NCBI RefSeq assembly: GCF_001904725.1
Contig: NZ_MRCE01000017.1
Location: 1-64,000, forward strand
DNA from: Phormidium ambiguum IAM M-71
Lineage (GTDB): Bacteria; Cyanobacteriota; Cyanobacteriia; Cyanobacteriales; Aerosakkonemataceae
Direction: 5' to 3'
Length of the DNA: 64,000 nucleotides
In this document: positions 9,340 through 19,100 of the stretch, one piece after another
Position numbering within the stretch: the first letter of the stretch is position 1
How the letters are laid out: each line of letters starts with the position of its first letter
Program-made: the position numbers and the translations under genes
Notes under the pieces: generated by a model
Database searches by the model: none
What the model was told of the DNA's origin: nothing
The model's input: only the letters and a program-made list of their open reading frames with translations

Positions 9340-9672
9340 ATGCGATCGCTTGTCTTCTTCTTAGTGGCAGCTTTGGCAGAAATTTCTGGCTGCTATGCTT
9401 TTTGGGTATGGTTGCGCTTGGGAAAGAGCGTCATCTGGCTCATTCCCGGTCTGATGGCACTGATTATTTTCGCCTCGACACTCACCCAGGTTGATGCTTC
9501 CTATGCTGGCAGAACCTACGCCGCTTACGGTGGGATTTACATCCTTTCATCTATCTTTTGGCTATGGCTAGCTGAGGGAGTAAAACCCGATCGATGGGAC
9601 TTACTGGGAGTGACAATTTGCCTGCTGGGTGCAGTTGTGATTATGTTTGCTCCGCATCGGACGACTTTTTAA
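9340..9672 (+). CDS. YnfA/UPF0060 family small membrane protein
   Basis: Four hydrophobic helices make up nearly the whole 110-residue protein. [38 protein letters not shown] and the C-terminal [15 protein letters not shown] are strongly conserved YnfA (UPF0060) features. The family is structurally related to small multidrug resistance transporters, and its members have been linked to efflux of metals or drugs, but the substrate here is unknown. ATG 9340 is preferred over TTG 9328. Its stop faces that of ziaR, so the two genes are convergent. Confidence 0.85.
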   Translation: MRSLVFFLVAALAEISGCYAFWVWLRLGKSVIWLIPGLMALIIFASTLTQVDASYAGRTYAAYGGIYILSSIFWLWLAEGVKPDRWDLLGVTICLLGAVVIMFAPHRTTF

Positions 9673-9733
9673 GCGATGAGACACTTTCAGTGTGCATCGA
9701 CGGAAACTTTTTTGACTCTGACTTAGGAAGGAA

Positions 9734-10141
9734 CTAAAACTTGGTTTCTGCTTCCTTCAAATGTTCTGCCACCTCACGATACAGATTGATGACGTGGCTA
9801 TCTGCCAAGCTGTAATAGACGTTACGACCCTCTTTGCGATGCTTAACCAAACGCAAGGTTCGCAGGAGGCGCAGCTGATGGGAAACGCCAGATTCACTTA
9901 TTTTTAAGCTAGCCGCTAAGTCGCAGACACATAACTCCTGCTTTGCCAAGCAAGAGAGGAGGCGCAGACGGCTGGGATCGGCGAGTACACCAAAAAATTC
10001 CGCCATGCGCTGTGCTTCGTCAATTGGCAAGATTTCTGGCTGTAAGGAGCGCACGTTGTCTAGATTGACTAGGTGAGACTCGCAGCTTGGCGCGTCGGAC
10101 TCTTGGGATGGTGACTTTTGTGAAGGGTTAAGTTCTTTCAT
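9734..10141 (-). CDS. ziaR: ArsR/SmtB-family zinc-sensing repressor
   Basis: Winged-helix metal sensor of the SmtB/ZiaR type. ELCVCDLAASLKISESGVSH is the recognition region, with C71 and C73 forming the alpha3 part of an alpha3N site; C20 and H23 in the N-terminal arm can complete it. The alpha5 site is exact: D114, H116, H127 and E130 have the D-x-H-x10-H-x2-E spacing of SmtB. Having both sites is characteristic of zinc sensors such as ZiaR. Zinc binding should release it from DNA and induce the divergent P-type ATPase. The SmtB-type operator lies in the gap between the two genes. Confidence 0.9.
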   Translation of the reverse strand: MKELNPSQKSPSQESDAPSCESHLVNLDNVRSLQPEILPIDEAQRMAEFFGVLADPSRLRLLSCLAKQELCVCDLAASLKISESGVSHQLRLLRTLRLVKHRKEGRNVYYSLADSHVINLYREVAEHLKEAETKF

Positions 10142-10238
10142 TATCAGGGTTTAAGTTTGAGCCTCAATCCGATCGATCTTCTTAAAGCAAAGCTTTTACA
10201 CACTATCAGTATAAGCGTAGAATGAGAATCGTTTTTAT

Positions 10239-10260
10239 ATATGAACAATTGCTCAGATGT
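10239..10260. promoter_or_regulatory. SmtB/ZiaR-type operator
   Basis: An imperfect dyad centred on TGAACAATTGCTCA (10242-10255, one mismatched pair) sits between ziaR and ziaA. The half-site ATATGAACA and the trailing TCAGAT match the 12-2-12 operators I recall for SmtB and ZiaR. It is about 50 bp upstream of the ziaA start, so it probably overlaps the ziaA promoter. Confidence 0.8.
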
Positions 10261-10309
10261 TTCACAAATTAGATTACAATGCTGCTAGTTGTAATTCAGC
10301 AAAGTAGCA

Positions 10310-12442
10310 ATGACTCAGACTCCATCCCTCAAAACCCAACAGATGCAGGTCGGCGGCATGGATTGCGGTAGCTGCGCGGCAAAGATCGAAGCGGCTATAC
10401 AGAAGATTCCGGGAATCAGCGAAACATCAGTCAGTTTCGCGACGGGACGCTTGAGCGTGACGTATGACCCAAAGCAGGTGAGCGATCGAGAAATCCACGA
10501 TCGTGTTATTTCCTTGGGTTACACCGTCATCAGCCCAGAGTCTCATGGGGAGGCTAACGATCGCGGGCATAGTCACGGTTCGGGCGAGTTTAACCTGAAA
10601 GAGGAACTGCTTCCAGTGCTAGGAGTAGTCGTCCTCCTCGTGCTGGGAATAATCTTTGAAAAGCCACTGCACGATACGCCTTACAGAATTGGCGAGTATG
10701 TCGTGTTCATTCCTGCCTATTTGATTAGCGGCTGGACAGTATTGAAAGCAGCTGGACGCAACATTCTCAGGGGGCAAGTCTTTGATGAGAACTTCTTAAT
10801 GACGATCGCAACGTTGGGGGCGCTAGCCATTCATCAACTCCCCGAAGCCGTCGCCGTCATGCTATTTTTCCGAGTCGGAGAGTTGTTTCAAGAATACTCA
10901 GTCGGTCGCTCTCGCCGCTCTATCAAATCTTTGCTGGAAATTCGTCCCGACACTGCCAATTTGAAAGTCAATGGAACGGTGAAAGAAGTTTCTCCAGAAA
11001 CTCTCAATGTGGGAGACATTATTCTAGTTAAACCAGGAGAAAAGATTCCATTAGACGGTGAAATTCTGGAAGGTAATTCTCAGATCGATACTTCAGCATT
11101 AACCGGAGAATCAGTTCCGCGCACGGTGAAAGTCGGAGAAATTGTCTTAGCAGGTACGATTAACCAGAGTGGTGTTTTAACTATTCGAGTCACCAAACGA
11201 TTTGGGGAATCTTCGATCGCCAAAATTCTCGATTTAGTTGAAAATGCCACCAGCAAGAAAGCAGAAACCGAGAAATTCATCACCCAATTTGCCCGTTATT
11301 ACACACCCGTTGTAGTTTTTCTGTCGCTGGCTGTAGCCCTTCTACCACCCCTGTTTGTTCCCGGCGCAACTCACACGGAATGGGTTTACCGCGCCCTGAT
11401 TCTGCTGGTTATTTCCTGCCCTTGCGGACTCGTAATTAGTATTCCCTTGGGCTACTTCGGTGGTATTGGAGGTGCTGCTAAACGAGGGATTTTAGTTAAA
11501 GGTTCGGCATTTCTGGATACCCTGACAGCAGTTAAAACCGTTGTTTTTGATAAAACTGGAACTTTGACCAAAGGCGTGTTTAAAGTGGCAAGAATCGTGA
11601 CTAAAAACGATTTTTCCGAGTCAGAATTGCTGAAGATAGCAGCCAAAGCTGAATCTCATTCTAACCACCCAGTTGCACAGTCAATTCGAGAAGCATACGG
11701 TCAACCCATTGATGAGGCGGATGTAACAGACTACGAAGAAATTGCTGGTCATGGCATCCGAGCGAAAGTAAACGATCGGGTTGTTTTGGCAGGGAACGAT
11801 CGCCTCTTGCATCGAGAAAATATTGACCACGATACCTGTAATCTAGAGGGTACAGTTGTTCATCTTGCTGTTGATGGACGCTATGCGGGTTACATTTTAA
11901 TTGCCGATGAAATTAAGGACGATGCAATTACAGCAATTCAAAACCTCAAAAGCGTGGGAATTGAGCAAACAATTATGCTCACGGGCGACAACCGGATTGT
12001 TGCTAAAAGCGTAGCAGAACGGCTGGGCTTAGATTCTTATATTGCCGAATTGTTACCAGAAGGAAAAGTAGAAGCGATCGAGAAACTGTTGAGTCGATCG
12101 GGTAAAAGCAAAGTTGTATTTGTGGGCGATGGTATCAACGATGCGCCTGTAATTGCTAGAGCCGATGTCGGTATGGCAATGGGCGGATTGGGGTCAGATG
12201 CGGCAATTGAGACGGCTGATGTGGTGATTATGACTGATGCTCCGTCTAAAGTAGCAGAGGCGATTCAAGTTGCTAAAAAGACTCGCCAAATTGTCCTGCA
12301 AAATATTGTACTGGCAATGGCAATTAAAGGATTGTTCATTGCTTTGGGTGCGATCGGCATTGCAACGTTATGGGAAGCAGTATTTGCTGATGTGGGAGTG
12401 GCGTTGCTGGCAATTTTCAATGCTACAAGAGTCCTCAAGTAG
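10310..12442 (+). CDS. ziaA: Zinc-exporting P1B-2 type ATPase
   Basis: Inner-membrane ATPase that pumps Zn2+ (perhaps also Cd2+ or Pb2+) out of the cytosol. An N-terminal HMA domain carries GMDCGSC (C19, C22). A short His-rich linker follows (RGHSHGSG). The membrane metal site is CPC at residues 370-372, the phosphorylation motif DKTGTLTKG begins at D414, and the nucleotide-domain HP is in SHSNHPVAQS. The last helix has FADVGVALLAIFNA, the D-x-G pattern of the P1B-2 (Zn/Cd/Pb) group. The length of 710 is normal. The gene is divergent from ziaR and under its operator. Confidence 0.93.
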   Translation: MTQTPSLKTQQMQVGGMDCGSCAAKIEAAIQKIPGISETSVSFATGRLSVTYDPKQVSDREIHDRVISLGYTVISPESHGEANDRGHSHGSGEFNLKEELLPVLGVVVLLVLGIIFEKPLHDTPYRIGEYVVFIPAYLISGWTVLKAAGRNILRGQVFDENFLMTIATLGALAIHQLPEAVAVMLFFRVGELFQEYSVGRSRRSIKSLLEIRPDTANLKVNGTVKEVSPETLNVGDIILVKPGEKIPLDGEILEGNSQIDTSALTGESVPRTVKVGEIVLAGTINQSGVLTIRVTKRFGESSIAKILDLVENATSKKAETEKFITQFARYYTPVVVFLSLAVALLPPLFVPGATHTEWVYRALILLVISCPCGLVISIPLGYFGGIGGAAKRGILVKGSAFLDTLTAVKTVVFDKTGTLTKGVFKVARIVTKNDFSESELLKIAAKAESHSNHPVAQSIREAYGQPIDEADVTDYEEIAGHGIRAKVNDRVVLAGNDRLLHRENIDHDTCNLEGTVVHLAVDGRYAGYILIADEIKDDAITAIQNLKSVGIEQTIMLTGDNRIVAKSVAERLGLDSYIAELLPEGKVEAIEKLLSRSGKSKVVFVGDGINDAPVIARADVGMAMGGLGSDAAIETADVVIMTDAPSKVAEAIQVAKKTRQIVLQNIVLAMAIKGLFIALGAIGIATLWEAVFADVGVALLAIFNATRVLK

Positions 12443-12507
12443 GAAGTTTATCTGCATTTTGAATCAGTATTCTCGTTAAAAACTTATATCTTGATCGATA
12501 GGAATTT

Positions 12508-13437
12508 ATGACTCGCAAACGTTCTACTTTTTGGATTCATCGCTGGTCGCGCCCCATCATGGCAGGGATTGCTACCATTGGAGCCGTTGTAACTGCCTAT
12601 CTGACGTACACCAAATTTACTGGCAATGAGGCAGCTTGCCCGACAAAAGGCTGCGATATCGTGCTATCAAGCCCCTACGCTACCGTTTTTGGCTTGCCAC
12701 TAGCGTTGTTTGGCTTTCTTGCCTACGCCAGTATAGTAGTTTTTGCGATCACTCCCCTACTAATTAAAAGAGATCGGGAACTCCACTCCAAACTAGAGAA
12801 ATGGACAGGATTGCTGCTATTTCTGGGCGGCACTGCCATGATGGTGTTCAGCGGTTACTTGATGTATCTGCTCGCATTTGAAATTAAAACAGTTTGCACG
12901 TACTGCATTGCCTCTGCCTTATTTTCAGCGACGCTATTTATTTTGTCGATCGTCGGACGGGATTGGCAAGACATCGGACAACTGTTTTTCACGGGTTTTT
13001 TGGTAAGTGTAATTGTACTGGTTGGCACGTTAGGAATTTATGCCAATATTAAGAACCCAAATATTGCAAACCGTTCTGTTTCTAGAGAAGCTGGTTTAGC
13101 AATTACTACTACTTCAGGTGAAGCAGAAATTGCTTTGGCAGGTCATCTAAAACAAGTGGGAGCCAAAATGTATGGAGCCTTCTGGTGTTCACACTGCCAC
13201 GACCAAAAACAACTTTTTGGTAAGGAAGCGTTCAGCCAAATCGATTACATTGAATGCGATCCCAAAGGCAAAAATCCTCAGCCGAACTTATGCCAAACAG
13301 CTAAAGTTCAGAGTTATCCAACCTGGGTGATTAACGGTCAATCCGTTGTGAGTACGCAATCTTTGGAAAAATTAGCCCAGATGTCTGGCTACACAGGAGC
13401 GCGTAATTTTAAAAATTCAGCATCTAGTGGAACTTAA
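12508..13437 (+). CDS. VKOR-thioredoxin fusion, disulfide-bond forming protein
   Basis: The first 200 residues form a four- to five-helix vitamin K epoxide reductase homologue: loop cysteines in ACPTKGCDIVLSS and the catalytic CxxC in VCTYCIASALF. The C-terminal 100 residues are a periplasmic thioredoxin-like domain with FWCSHCHDQKQLFG (CSHC active site) and the cis-proline segment SYPTWVING. Such fusions oxidise cysteines of secreted proteins and pass electrons to quinone. It starts 65 bp after ziaA on the same strand, so it may share the zinc-induced transcript. Its link to metal resistance is inference: thiols of periplasmic metal proteins would be natural clients. Confidence 0.92.
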   Translation: MTRKRSTFWIHRWSRPIMAGIATIGAVVTAYLTYTKFTGNEAACPTKGCDIVLSSPYATVFGLPLALFGFLAYASIVVFAITPLLIKRDRELHSKLEKWTGLLLFLGGTAMMVFSGYLMYLLAFEIKTVCTYCIASALFSATLFILSIVGRDWQDIGQLFFTGFLVSVIVLVGTLGIYANIKNPNIANRSVSREAGLAITTTSGEAEIALAGHLKQVGAKMYGAFWCSHCHDQKQLFGKEAFSQIDYIECDPKGKNPQPNLCQTAKVQSYPTWVINGQSVVSTQSLEKLAQMSGYTGARNFKNSASSGT

Positions 13438-13595
13438 TACCTGGATATCTCATCCGTTCGTTATCAAGTTTTCTAATCGGGTTGGTGTAGCTTCTTCGCT
13501 AGCAAAGTGAGTCTGAAGAAAACAGAAGAATCGCTAGTCTCAAGCAGAGATTGCCCTAACTGTGAAAGTAAATATCTCTTTTGAGTAGTACAGAA

Positions 13596-14231
13596 ATGAC
13601 ACAACGTAGAAAAAAGTCGCAGTTACTTTGGATTGTTCTGGGAATGCGAATTATCCTTTTTCTAGCCGAAATTGGAGTTGGATTGTGGAGTCGCAGTCTT
13701 TCACTTTTGGCAGGGTCGGGACACATATTCTCAGATTTAGTGACTCTAGGATTAACATTGCTAGCGGCTTACTTAGTCGAGCATCGCACTGGAAATAAAG
13801 AAGGCTTCAAATATCAGAGGCTTGAAATCTGGGTAGCGATGGTGAATGGACTAAGTTTAATCGCGATCGCCTGTCTCATTTTCTGGGAAACTGTCACTCA
13901 CTTGCAAGCACCAGAATTAAAACCGAGCTTACCCATGCTACTCGTGGCAGGACTGAGCGTAGCAATTAATGGTGCGAACATTCACCTGTTACGCAATGAT
14001 AGTCACCATGACCTCAATCTTCGAGGAGTTTTCTTGCACGGAATTGCTGATGCTGCTAGTTCTTTAAGCATGATGTTGTCTGCTCTGGTTGTCTACTGCT
14101 GGCATTGGCTATGGGCAGACACCGTTGCCAGTTTGTTCGTTGCTTCTCTAATCGTTTGGAGCGCTTTATCTCTCTTTCTAAATAGTTTCAATCTTCTGAT
14201 GGAAAAAACTAAAGAAATCGCTTTGATCTAA
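13596..14231 (+). CDS. Cation diffusion facilitator transporter without C-terminal domain
   Basis: Six-helix CDF membrane domain. TM2 has AGSGHIFSDLVTLG, with the H-x3-D zinc pair; TM5 has HGIADAASSLS, again H-x3-D. Together these form the transport site for zinc-type substrates using proton exchange. At 211 residues it lacks the cytoplasmic C-terminal domain that most CDF proteins use for metal sensing and dimerisation (about 300 residues in the other CDF of this window). ATG 13596 is preferred over TTG 13581. It lies after the VKOR gene and before efflux cassette 1. Confidence 0.82.
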   Translation: MTQRRKKSQLLWIVLGMRIILFLAEIGVGLWSRSLSLLAGSGHIFSDLVTLGLTLLAAYLVEHRTGNKEGFKYQRLEIWVAMVNGLSLIAIACLIFWETVTHLQAPELKPSLPMLLVAGLSVAINGANIHLLRNDSHHDLNLRGVFLHGIADAASSLSMMLSALVVYCWHWLWADTVASLFVASLIVWSALSLFLNSFNLLMEKTKEIALI

Positions 14232-14249
14232 TCTCTACTTTCTAAAAAA

Positions 14250-14266
14250 TTTCATCCTCATTTCAC
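14250..14266 (+). promoter_or_regulatory. CopR-type box A (TTTCAT direct repeat)
   Basis: TTTCATCCTCATTTCAC: two near-identical hexamers 11 bp apart. It lies 160 bp upstream of the RND adaptor of efflux cassette 1. A TAGTTA hexamer about 19 bp downstream could serve as -10. One of nine such boxes in the window. Confidence 0.7.
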
Positions 14267-14426
14267 TTGGGTATGAAAAACTGGGTAGTTAGTGCTAGTA
14301 ACGCTATCTAAGAGATTTGTAGGAGTAACATGGCTAACTCCAGAAGAACTGGCTACATAGCTTTCCGCTCAAAATGTCAACATTCAAGCGCAACTCTCCT
14401 CTATTGACTCCAGGACACTCTTAACG

Positions 14427-16154
14427 ATGAGAATCTGTAACCGCTCTCAATCTTCTACACCACTCCATTGTGTTTCCCTAGCAATGCTGAGCCTGCTGCT
14501 GCTAAGCGCTCCTACAGCTGTATTAGCAGGTGCTGGACACGATCATGGCGGCGGCAGTGAATTCCAAGGCGGAAGCGAACCAACAGGTTCGATCGAAGTT
14601 GATGCAGAAACAGCCAAACAGCTAGAAATTAAAGTGGAACCCGCCACTCGTCAGAGGCTAGATATTGGCATCAAAACCACGGGTCAAATTGAAACCCTGC
14701 CCAACCAAAGAGTAGAAGTGACTACCCCCATTTCAGGGGCAAAAGTGGTTGAACTGTTGGTGAAACCTGGTACATCAGTAAAACAAGGTCAACCCGTTGC
14801 CGTTTTAACCAGCCCTGATTTAGTGACTCTGCGCGTTGAGTCTGAAGAAAAACTGGCACAAGGTCAGACTGATTTACAGCAGGCGCTAGCCGACTTAAAG
14901 CTGGCTCAACAAAACTACGAGCGATTTCAGCAGATAGCCGCAGCTGAAATCGCACAAGGGAAAAGCCAGGTAGCATTCGCCCAGGAGAAGTATGAAAAAG
15001 ACAAGCAGTTAGCCGATGCTGGCGCTCTCCCGCGTCGCAACGCCCTCGAATCCCAAACCCAGCTAGTAGCAGCTCGAGCCGAACTTGCCAAAGCCGATAG
15101 CCGTCGCGATGTAATTGCGGCTGAAAATCAACTGAAACGCTCTCAAGCAGCCGTTCAGATAGCAAAGTCCCGGATTCAACTCAGTAATGCAGCTTATCAA
15201 ACTCGGCTGCAACAACTGGGAGAACGTGCCAATGATAAAGGGCTGGTGACAGTGACTGCTCCAATTTCTGGCAAGGTTGCTGACCGGGAAGTTACCCTGG
15301 GACAATCATTCCAGGACGCGGGTGGCAAACTGATGACGATCGTTAATGACACTCAGGTTTTTGCCACGGCGAATATTTATGAAAAAGATTTAAACGAGGT
15401 AAAGATAGGTCAACGGGTGCGGATAAAGGTTGCCAGCTTACCCAACCGTACCTTTGAAGGACAGATCGCACGCATTGGCTCGCTAGTAGAAGGGCAAACG
15501 CGGGTAGTACCAGTCCAAGCGGAACTTAACAACGCGGGTGGGGAACTCAAGCCGGGAATGTTCGCAGAATTAGAGGTACTAACAGACCTAACAGCTACAG
15601 CTATTTTGGCAATTCCCAATTCGGCGATCGTGGATGCAAATGGCAAGAAACTGGTTTACGTAAAAAATGGCAATGCTTTCCAATCTGTGGAAGTGACATT
15701 AGGGCAAAAGTCTGGGGATTTAGTAGAAGTTAAGAGCGGTTTATTTGAGAGAGATTTAATTGTTACCCAACGCGCACCGCAACTTTACGCCCAGTCGTTG
15801 CGGGGCGGTAGTAAATCCGAGGAAGGTGGGGAGACGCACGGACACTCCGAAGAAAAGGAAGGGAATTCAGAGGTAAAAGAAGCGAAAGCTAACAGCTTGC
15901 CACTTTTAGGGTTAGTTGGTGTAGTGGGAGGCGGGGTGTTTGGTACTGCGGCTTTTATAGCTGGTGCTTTTTGGAATCAGCGTCGGACTCGTTCTCGCCT
16001 AGTAGGAGAAGAGAATTTTAGTACGGATGTCCAACCTTTGACCTATGAAACCGAAGTTTATCTCAACAACCACAAACAGCTAACTTTGTCTCCTGACGTC
16101 ATGTTGGTTGAAAACGACGAACCTGTGGGCGAAGGCAAGAATTCTAGTAACTAA
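14427..16154 (+). CDS. RND efflux periplasmic adaptor, cassette 1 (CusB/CzcB-like)
   Basis: Membrane-fusion protein linking a heavy-metal RND pump to an outer-membrane channel. A signal peptide (SLLLLSAPTAVLAG) is followed by a His/Gly-rich start (GHDHGGGSEFQGG). Next come a lipoyl-like half (VVELLVKPGTSVKQGQPVAV), a long coiled coil (about residues 130-260), the returning lipoyl half (GLVTVTAPISGKVADREVTL) and beta-barrel segments. It ends with a transmembrane helix (LVGVVGGGVFGTAAFIAGAF) and a cytoplasmic-looking tail, which classical adaptors lack; the cassette 2 copy has the same tail. The pump gene begins 17 bp downstream. A CopR-type box is upstream. Confidence 0.9.
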   Translation: MRICNRSQSSTPLHCVSLAMLSLLLLSAPTAVLAGAGHDHGGGSEFQGGSEPTGSIEVDAETAKQLEIKVEPATRQRLDIGIKTTGQIETLPNQRVEVTTPISGAKVVELLVKPGTSVKQGQPVAVLTSPDLVTLRVESEEKLAQGQTDLQQALADLKLAQQNYERFQQIAAAEIAQGKSQVAFAQEKYEKDKQLADAGALPRRNALESQTQLVAARAELAKADSRRDVIAAENQLKRSQAAVQIAKSRIQLSNAAYQTRLQQLGERANDKGLVTVTAPISGKVADREVTLGQSFQDAGGKLMTIVNDTQVFATANIYEKDLNEVKIGQRVRIKVASLPNRTFEGQIARIGSLVEGQTRVVPVQAELNNAGGELKPGMFAELEVLTDLTATAILAIPNSAIVDANGKKLVYVKNGNAFQSVEVTLGQKSGDLVEVKSGLFERDLIVTQRAPQLYAQSLRGGSKSEEGGETHGHSEEKEGNSEVKEAKANSLPLLGLVGVVGGGVFGTAAFIAGAFWNQRRTRSRLVGEENFSTDVQPLTYETEVYLNNHKQLTLSPDVMLVENDEPVGEGKNSSN

Positions 16155-16171
16155 TTCTAATAACCAATCAA

Positions 16172-19100
16172 ATGATGAGTATTATTGCCAAGTGGGTTAT
16201 TACTAAACGATGGCTAGTAGCCATTGCAGCATTCATCTCCACATTAATCGTAGTTTTCAACACCATACCCCAAATGCCGCTGGATGTATTTCCTAACTTT
16301 GCACCCCCTCAAGTCGAAATTGAAACTGAAGCCTCTGGACTCGCTCCCGAAGAAATAGAATCTCTCGTTACATTGCCCGTTGAAAGTGCAATTAACGGAA
16401 CTCCTGGGATTGCAACAGTCCGTTCTTCTTCCTCAGCCGGACTATCTGTGGTCAGAGTTGTTTTTAAATGGGGAACCGATATCTTTCAAGCCCGCCAATT
16501 AGTACAAGAACGATTGCAACAAGCTGTAAGTAAGCTACCGACTGGAGTCGAAACCCCAAAAATTGCTCCCATCAGTTCGCCGATTGGTACCGTACTGAAA
16601 TATGCCTTCACCGTCGAAACAGAAGCACAATCCAAAACCGACATTCCCAAGCTAGAGTCTGGGAACGAGCCAAAATCCAAAATTGACCTAATGGAAGTGC
16701 GCCGAATCGTCGATTGGCAAGTAGTAAATCGCCTTTTAGGAGTTCCCGGTGTCAGTCAAGTGCTAGTGTATGGCGGTGATGTGCGCCAGTATCAAGTTTT
16801 AGTAGATCCCAACAAATTAAGAGCTTTTAACGTTTCTTTAGAGCAGGTTACTCAAGCAGTTCAGACAGCAAATGTCAATGCTCCTGGCGGCTTTTTAATT
16901 ACCCCTGATAAACAAACATTAATTCGAGGAATTGGGCGGGTTGAGTCTCTAGATGACCTCAAGCAATCTGCGATCGCTACTCGTCAAGGAACGCCGATCC
17001 GCATTGTCGATGTGGCAGACGTACAAATTGGTGGAGCTGTCAAGATAGGTGACGGTAGCTTAAATGGGAAAGATGCCGTTATATTGATGGTCAATAAACA
17101 GCCTCAAGCTGATACTCCCACCGTCACGAAGGCGATTGAAACTGCAATCGAAGAACTCAAAGCAGGTTTGCCCAAAGAAATTAAAGTTACTCAAACATTT
17201 CGTCAGGCAGATTATATCGATTCTTCGGTAGAAAATGTCAGATCGGCTCTCGTTGAAGGCAGCATAATTGCAGCAGTTATCCTGATTCCCTTCTTGATGA
17301 ATTGGCGAACGCTGGCTGTATGTTTGTTAAATTTTGCTTTAACTTTTGTGTTCGCCCTGCAAGTATTATCTTGGCTCGGATTGGGGCTGAATACGATGAC
17401 TTTGGGAGGGTTAGCAGTTGCCATTGGCACAGCGATTGATGACGCTATTGTTTATGCAGAAAACACCTGTCGTAACTTGCGGGAAAATAAATACTCTCCC
17501 AACCCGCGTCCGGTACTAGAAGTCATCTTTGAAGCAGGGGAAGAAGTTCGCGAATCTCTGATTGGAGCTACTTTAATTACAGTTGTTGTCTTTGCTCCAA
17601 TCTTTGCCCTAGTGGGTGTGGAAGGTCGGATTTTTGGGCCGATGGGTATGACTTATCTAGTAGTAGTAATAGTTTCCAGTTTGGAATCTTTGGTCGTCAG
17701 TCCAGCTTTATGTGCAATTCTATTGTCTCACGGCAAAATGCCACAAATTGAACCCTGGATACCAAGATTGTGCAAAAGAATTTATTCTCCTTTTTTAAAT
17801 TTTTCTACTCAATCTTCGACGATTATTTTAATCTTGGCAACTGCGTCGATGGTAGCAGCGATCGCGATCTTTCCAGCTTTGGGACGAGCCTTTCTACCCG
17901 AATTTCAAGAATCAACTTTAGTTAATACCTTGGCTCTTTATCCGGGGACATCTTTAGAAACTACAAATAGTGCCGCTTTTGTCTTAGAAACTAAACTCAA
18001 AGATGACCCCAGATTAAACTATGTTCAATTACGGGCAGGACGCGCTCCCAACGACCCGGATGCCGCCCCTGTTAATCTGGCTCACCTTGATATTGGATTG
18101 AGCGAAAAAGGGATGGAAAATCGGGTAAATACTGTAGAATGGCTGCGGAAAGAGTTTAACAAAGTACCGGGTGCTGCTACTAATATTGGCGGATTTATTT
18201 CTCACCGCATTGATGAAATATTGTCTGGGGTTAGAAGTCAAATTGCAGTTAAAATTTTTGGTCCAGATCTAGAAGAACTCCGCAACATTGGCAAACAAGT
18301 AGAAGCTACGATCGAATCTGTGCCGGGAATTGTAGATTTACAGCTTGAACCTCAAATTCCGATCGAACAAATTCAAATTAAGTTTAACCGCTTTGCGGCT
18401 GCTCAATATGGTTTAACTATTGGACAACTTTCCAACATTATCGAAACAGGTCTGAATGGTAAAGTCGTGTCTCAGGTTTTAGAGAAACAACAAACTTTTG
18501 ATTTAATTGTGTGGTTAAAACCAGAATTTCGCAATAATCTTGAAACAATTGAAAATTTGTTAGTTGATACGACCGATGGTAACAAAATTCCTCTCGCTCA
18601 AGTCGCTACTGTGGCTTATGGAACCGGGCCGAATACGATCAACCGCGAAAATGTTTCTCGCTTAATTGTAGTTTCAGCCAACGCCAAAGGCAGAGATTTG
18701 CGTTCCGCAGTCAATGATATTCAAGATAAAGTAAAAGCAAACGTTCAGATTCCCTCTGGTTACTTTATCCAATACGGCGGTCAATTTGAAGCGGAAGAAA
18801 GAGCGTCAAAAAATATTTTAATTTTCAGTGCCATTGCCTTTGTTGTAATTACGGTACTGATGTATCTTTCTGTCAAATCAATTGCTTCTACAGCCACAAT
18901 TATGATTAATTTGCCCCTCGCGTTAGTTGGCGGAGTAATTGCGATCGCCCTGACAGGAGGTGTTATTTCGATCGCTTCTCTCGTGGGGTTTGTGACGCTG
19001 TTTGGGGTAGCAACTCGTAACGGACTGCTGTTGGTAGATAATTACACAACTAAGGCCGCAGCCGGGATGTCTTTAAAAGAAGTTTTGATAGCTGGGTCAA

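Noticed and set aside
14722-15646. Minus-strand frames within the RND adaptor
   Set aside because: Shadow frames of the coiled-coil coding region.
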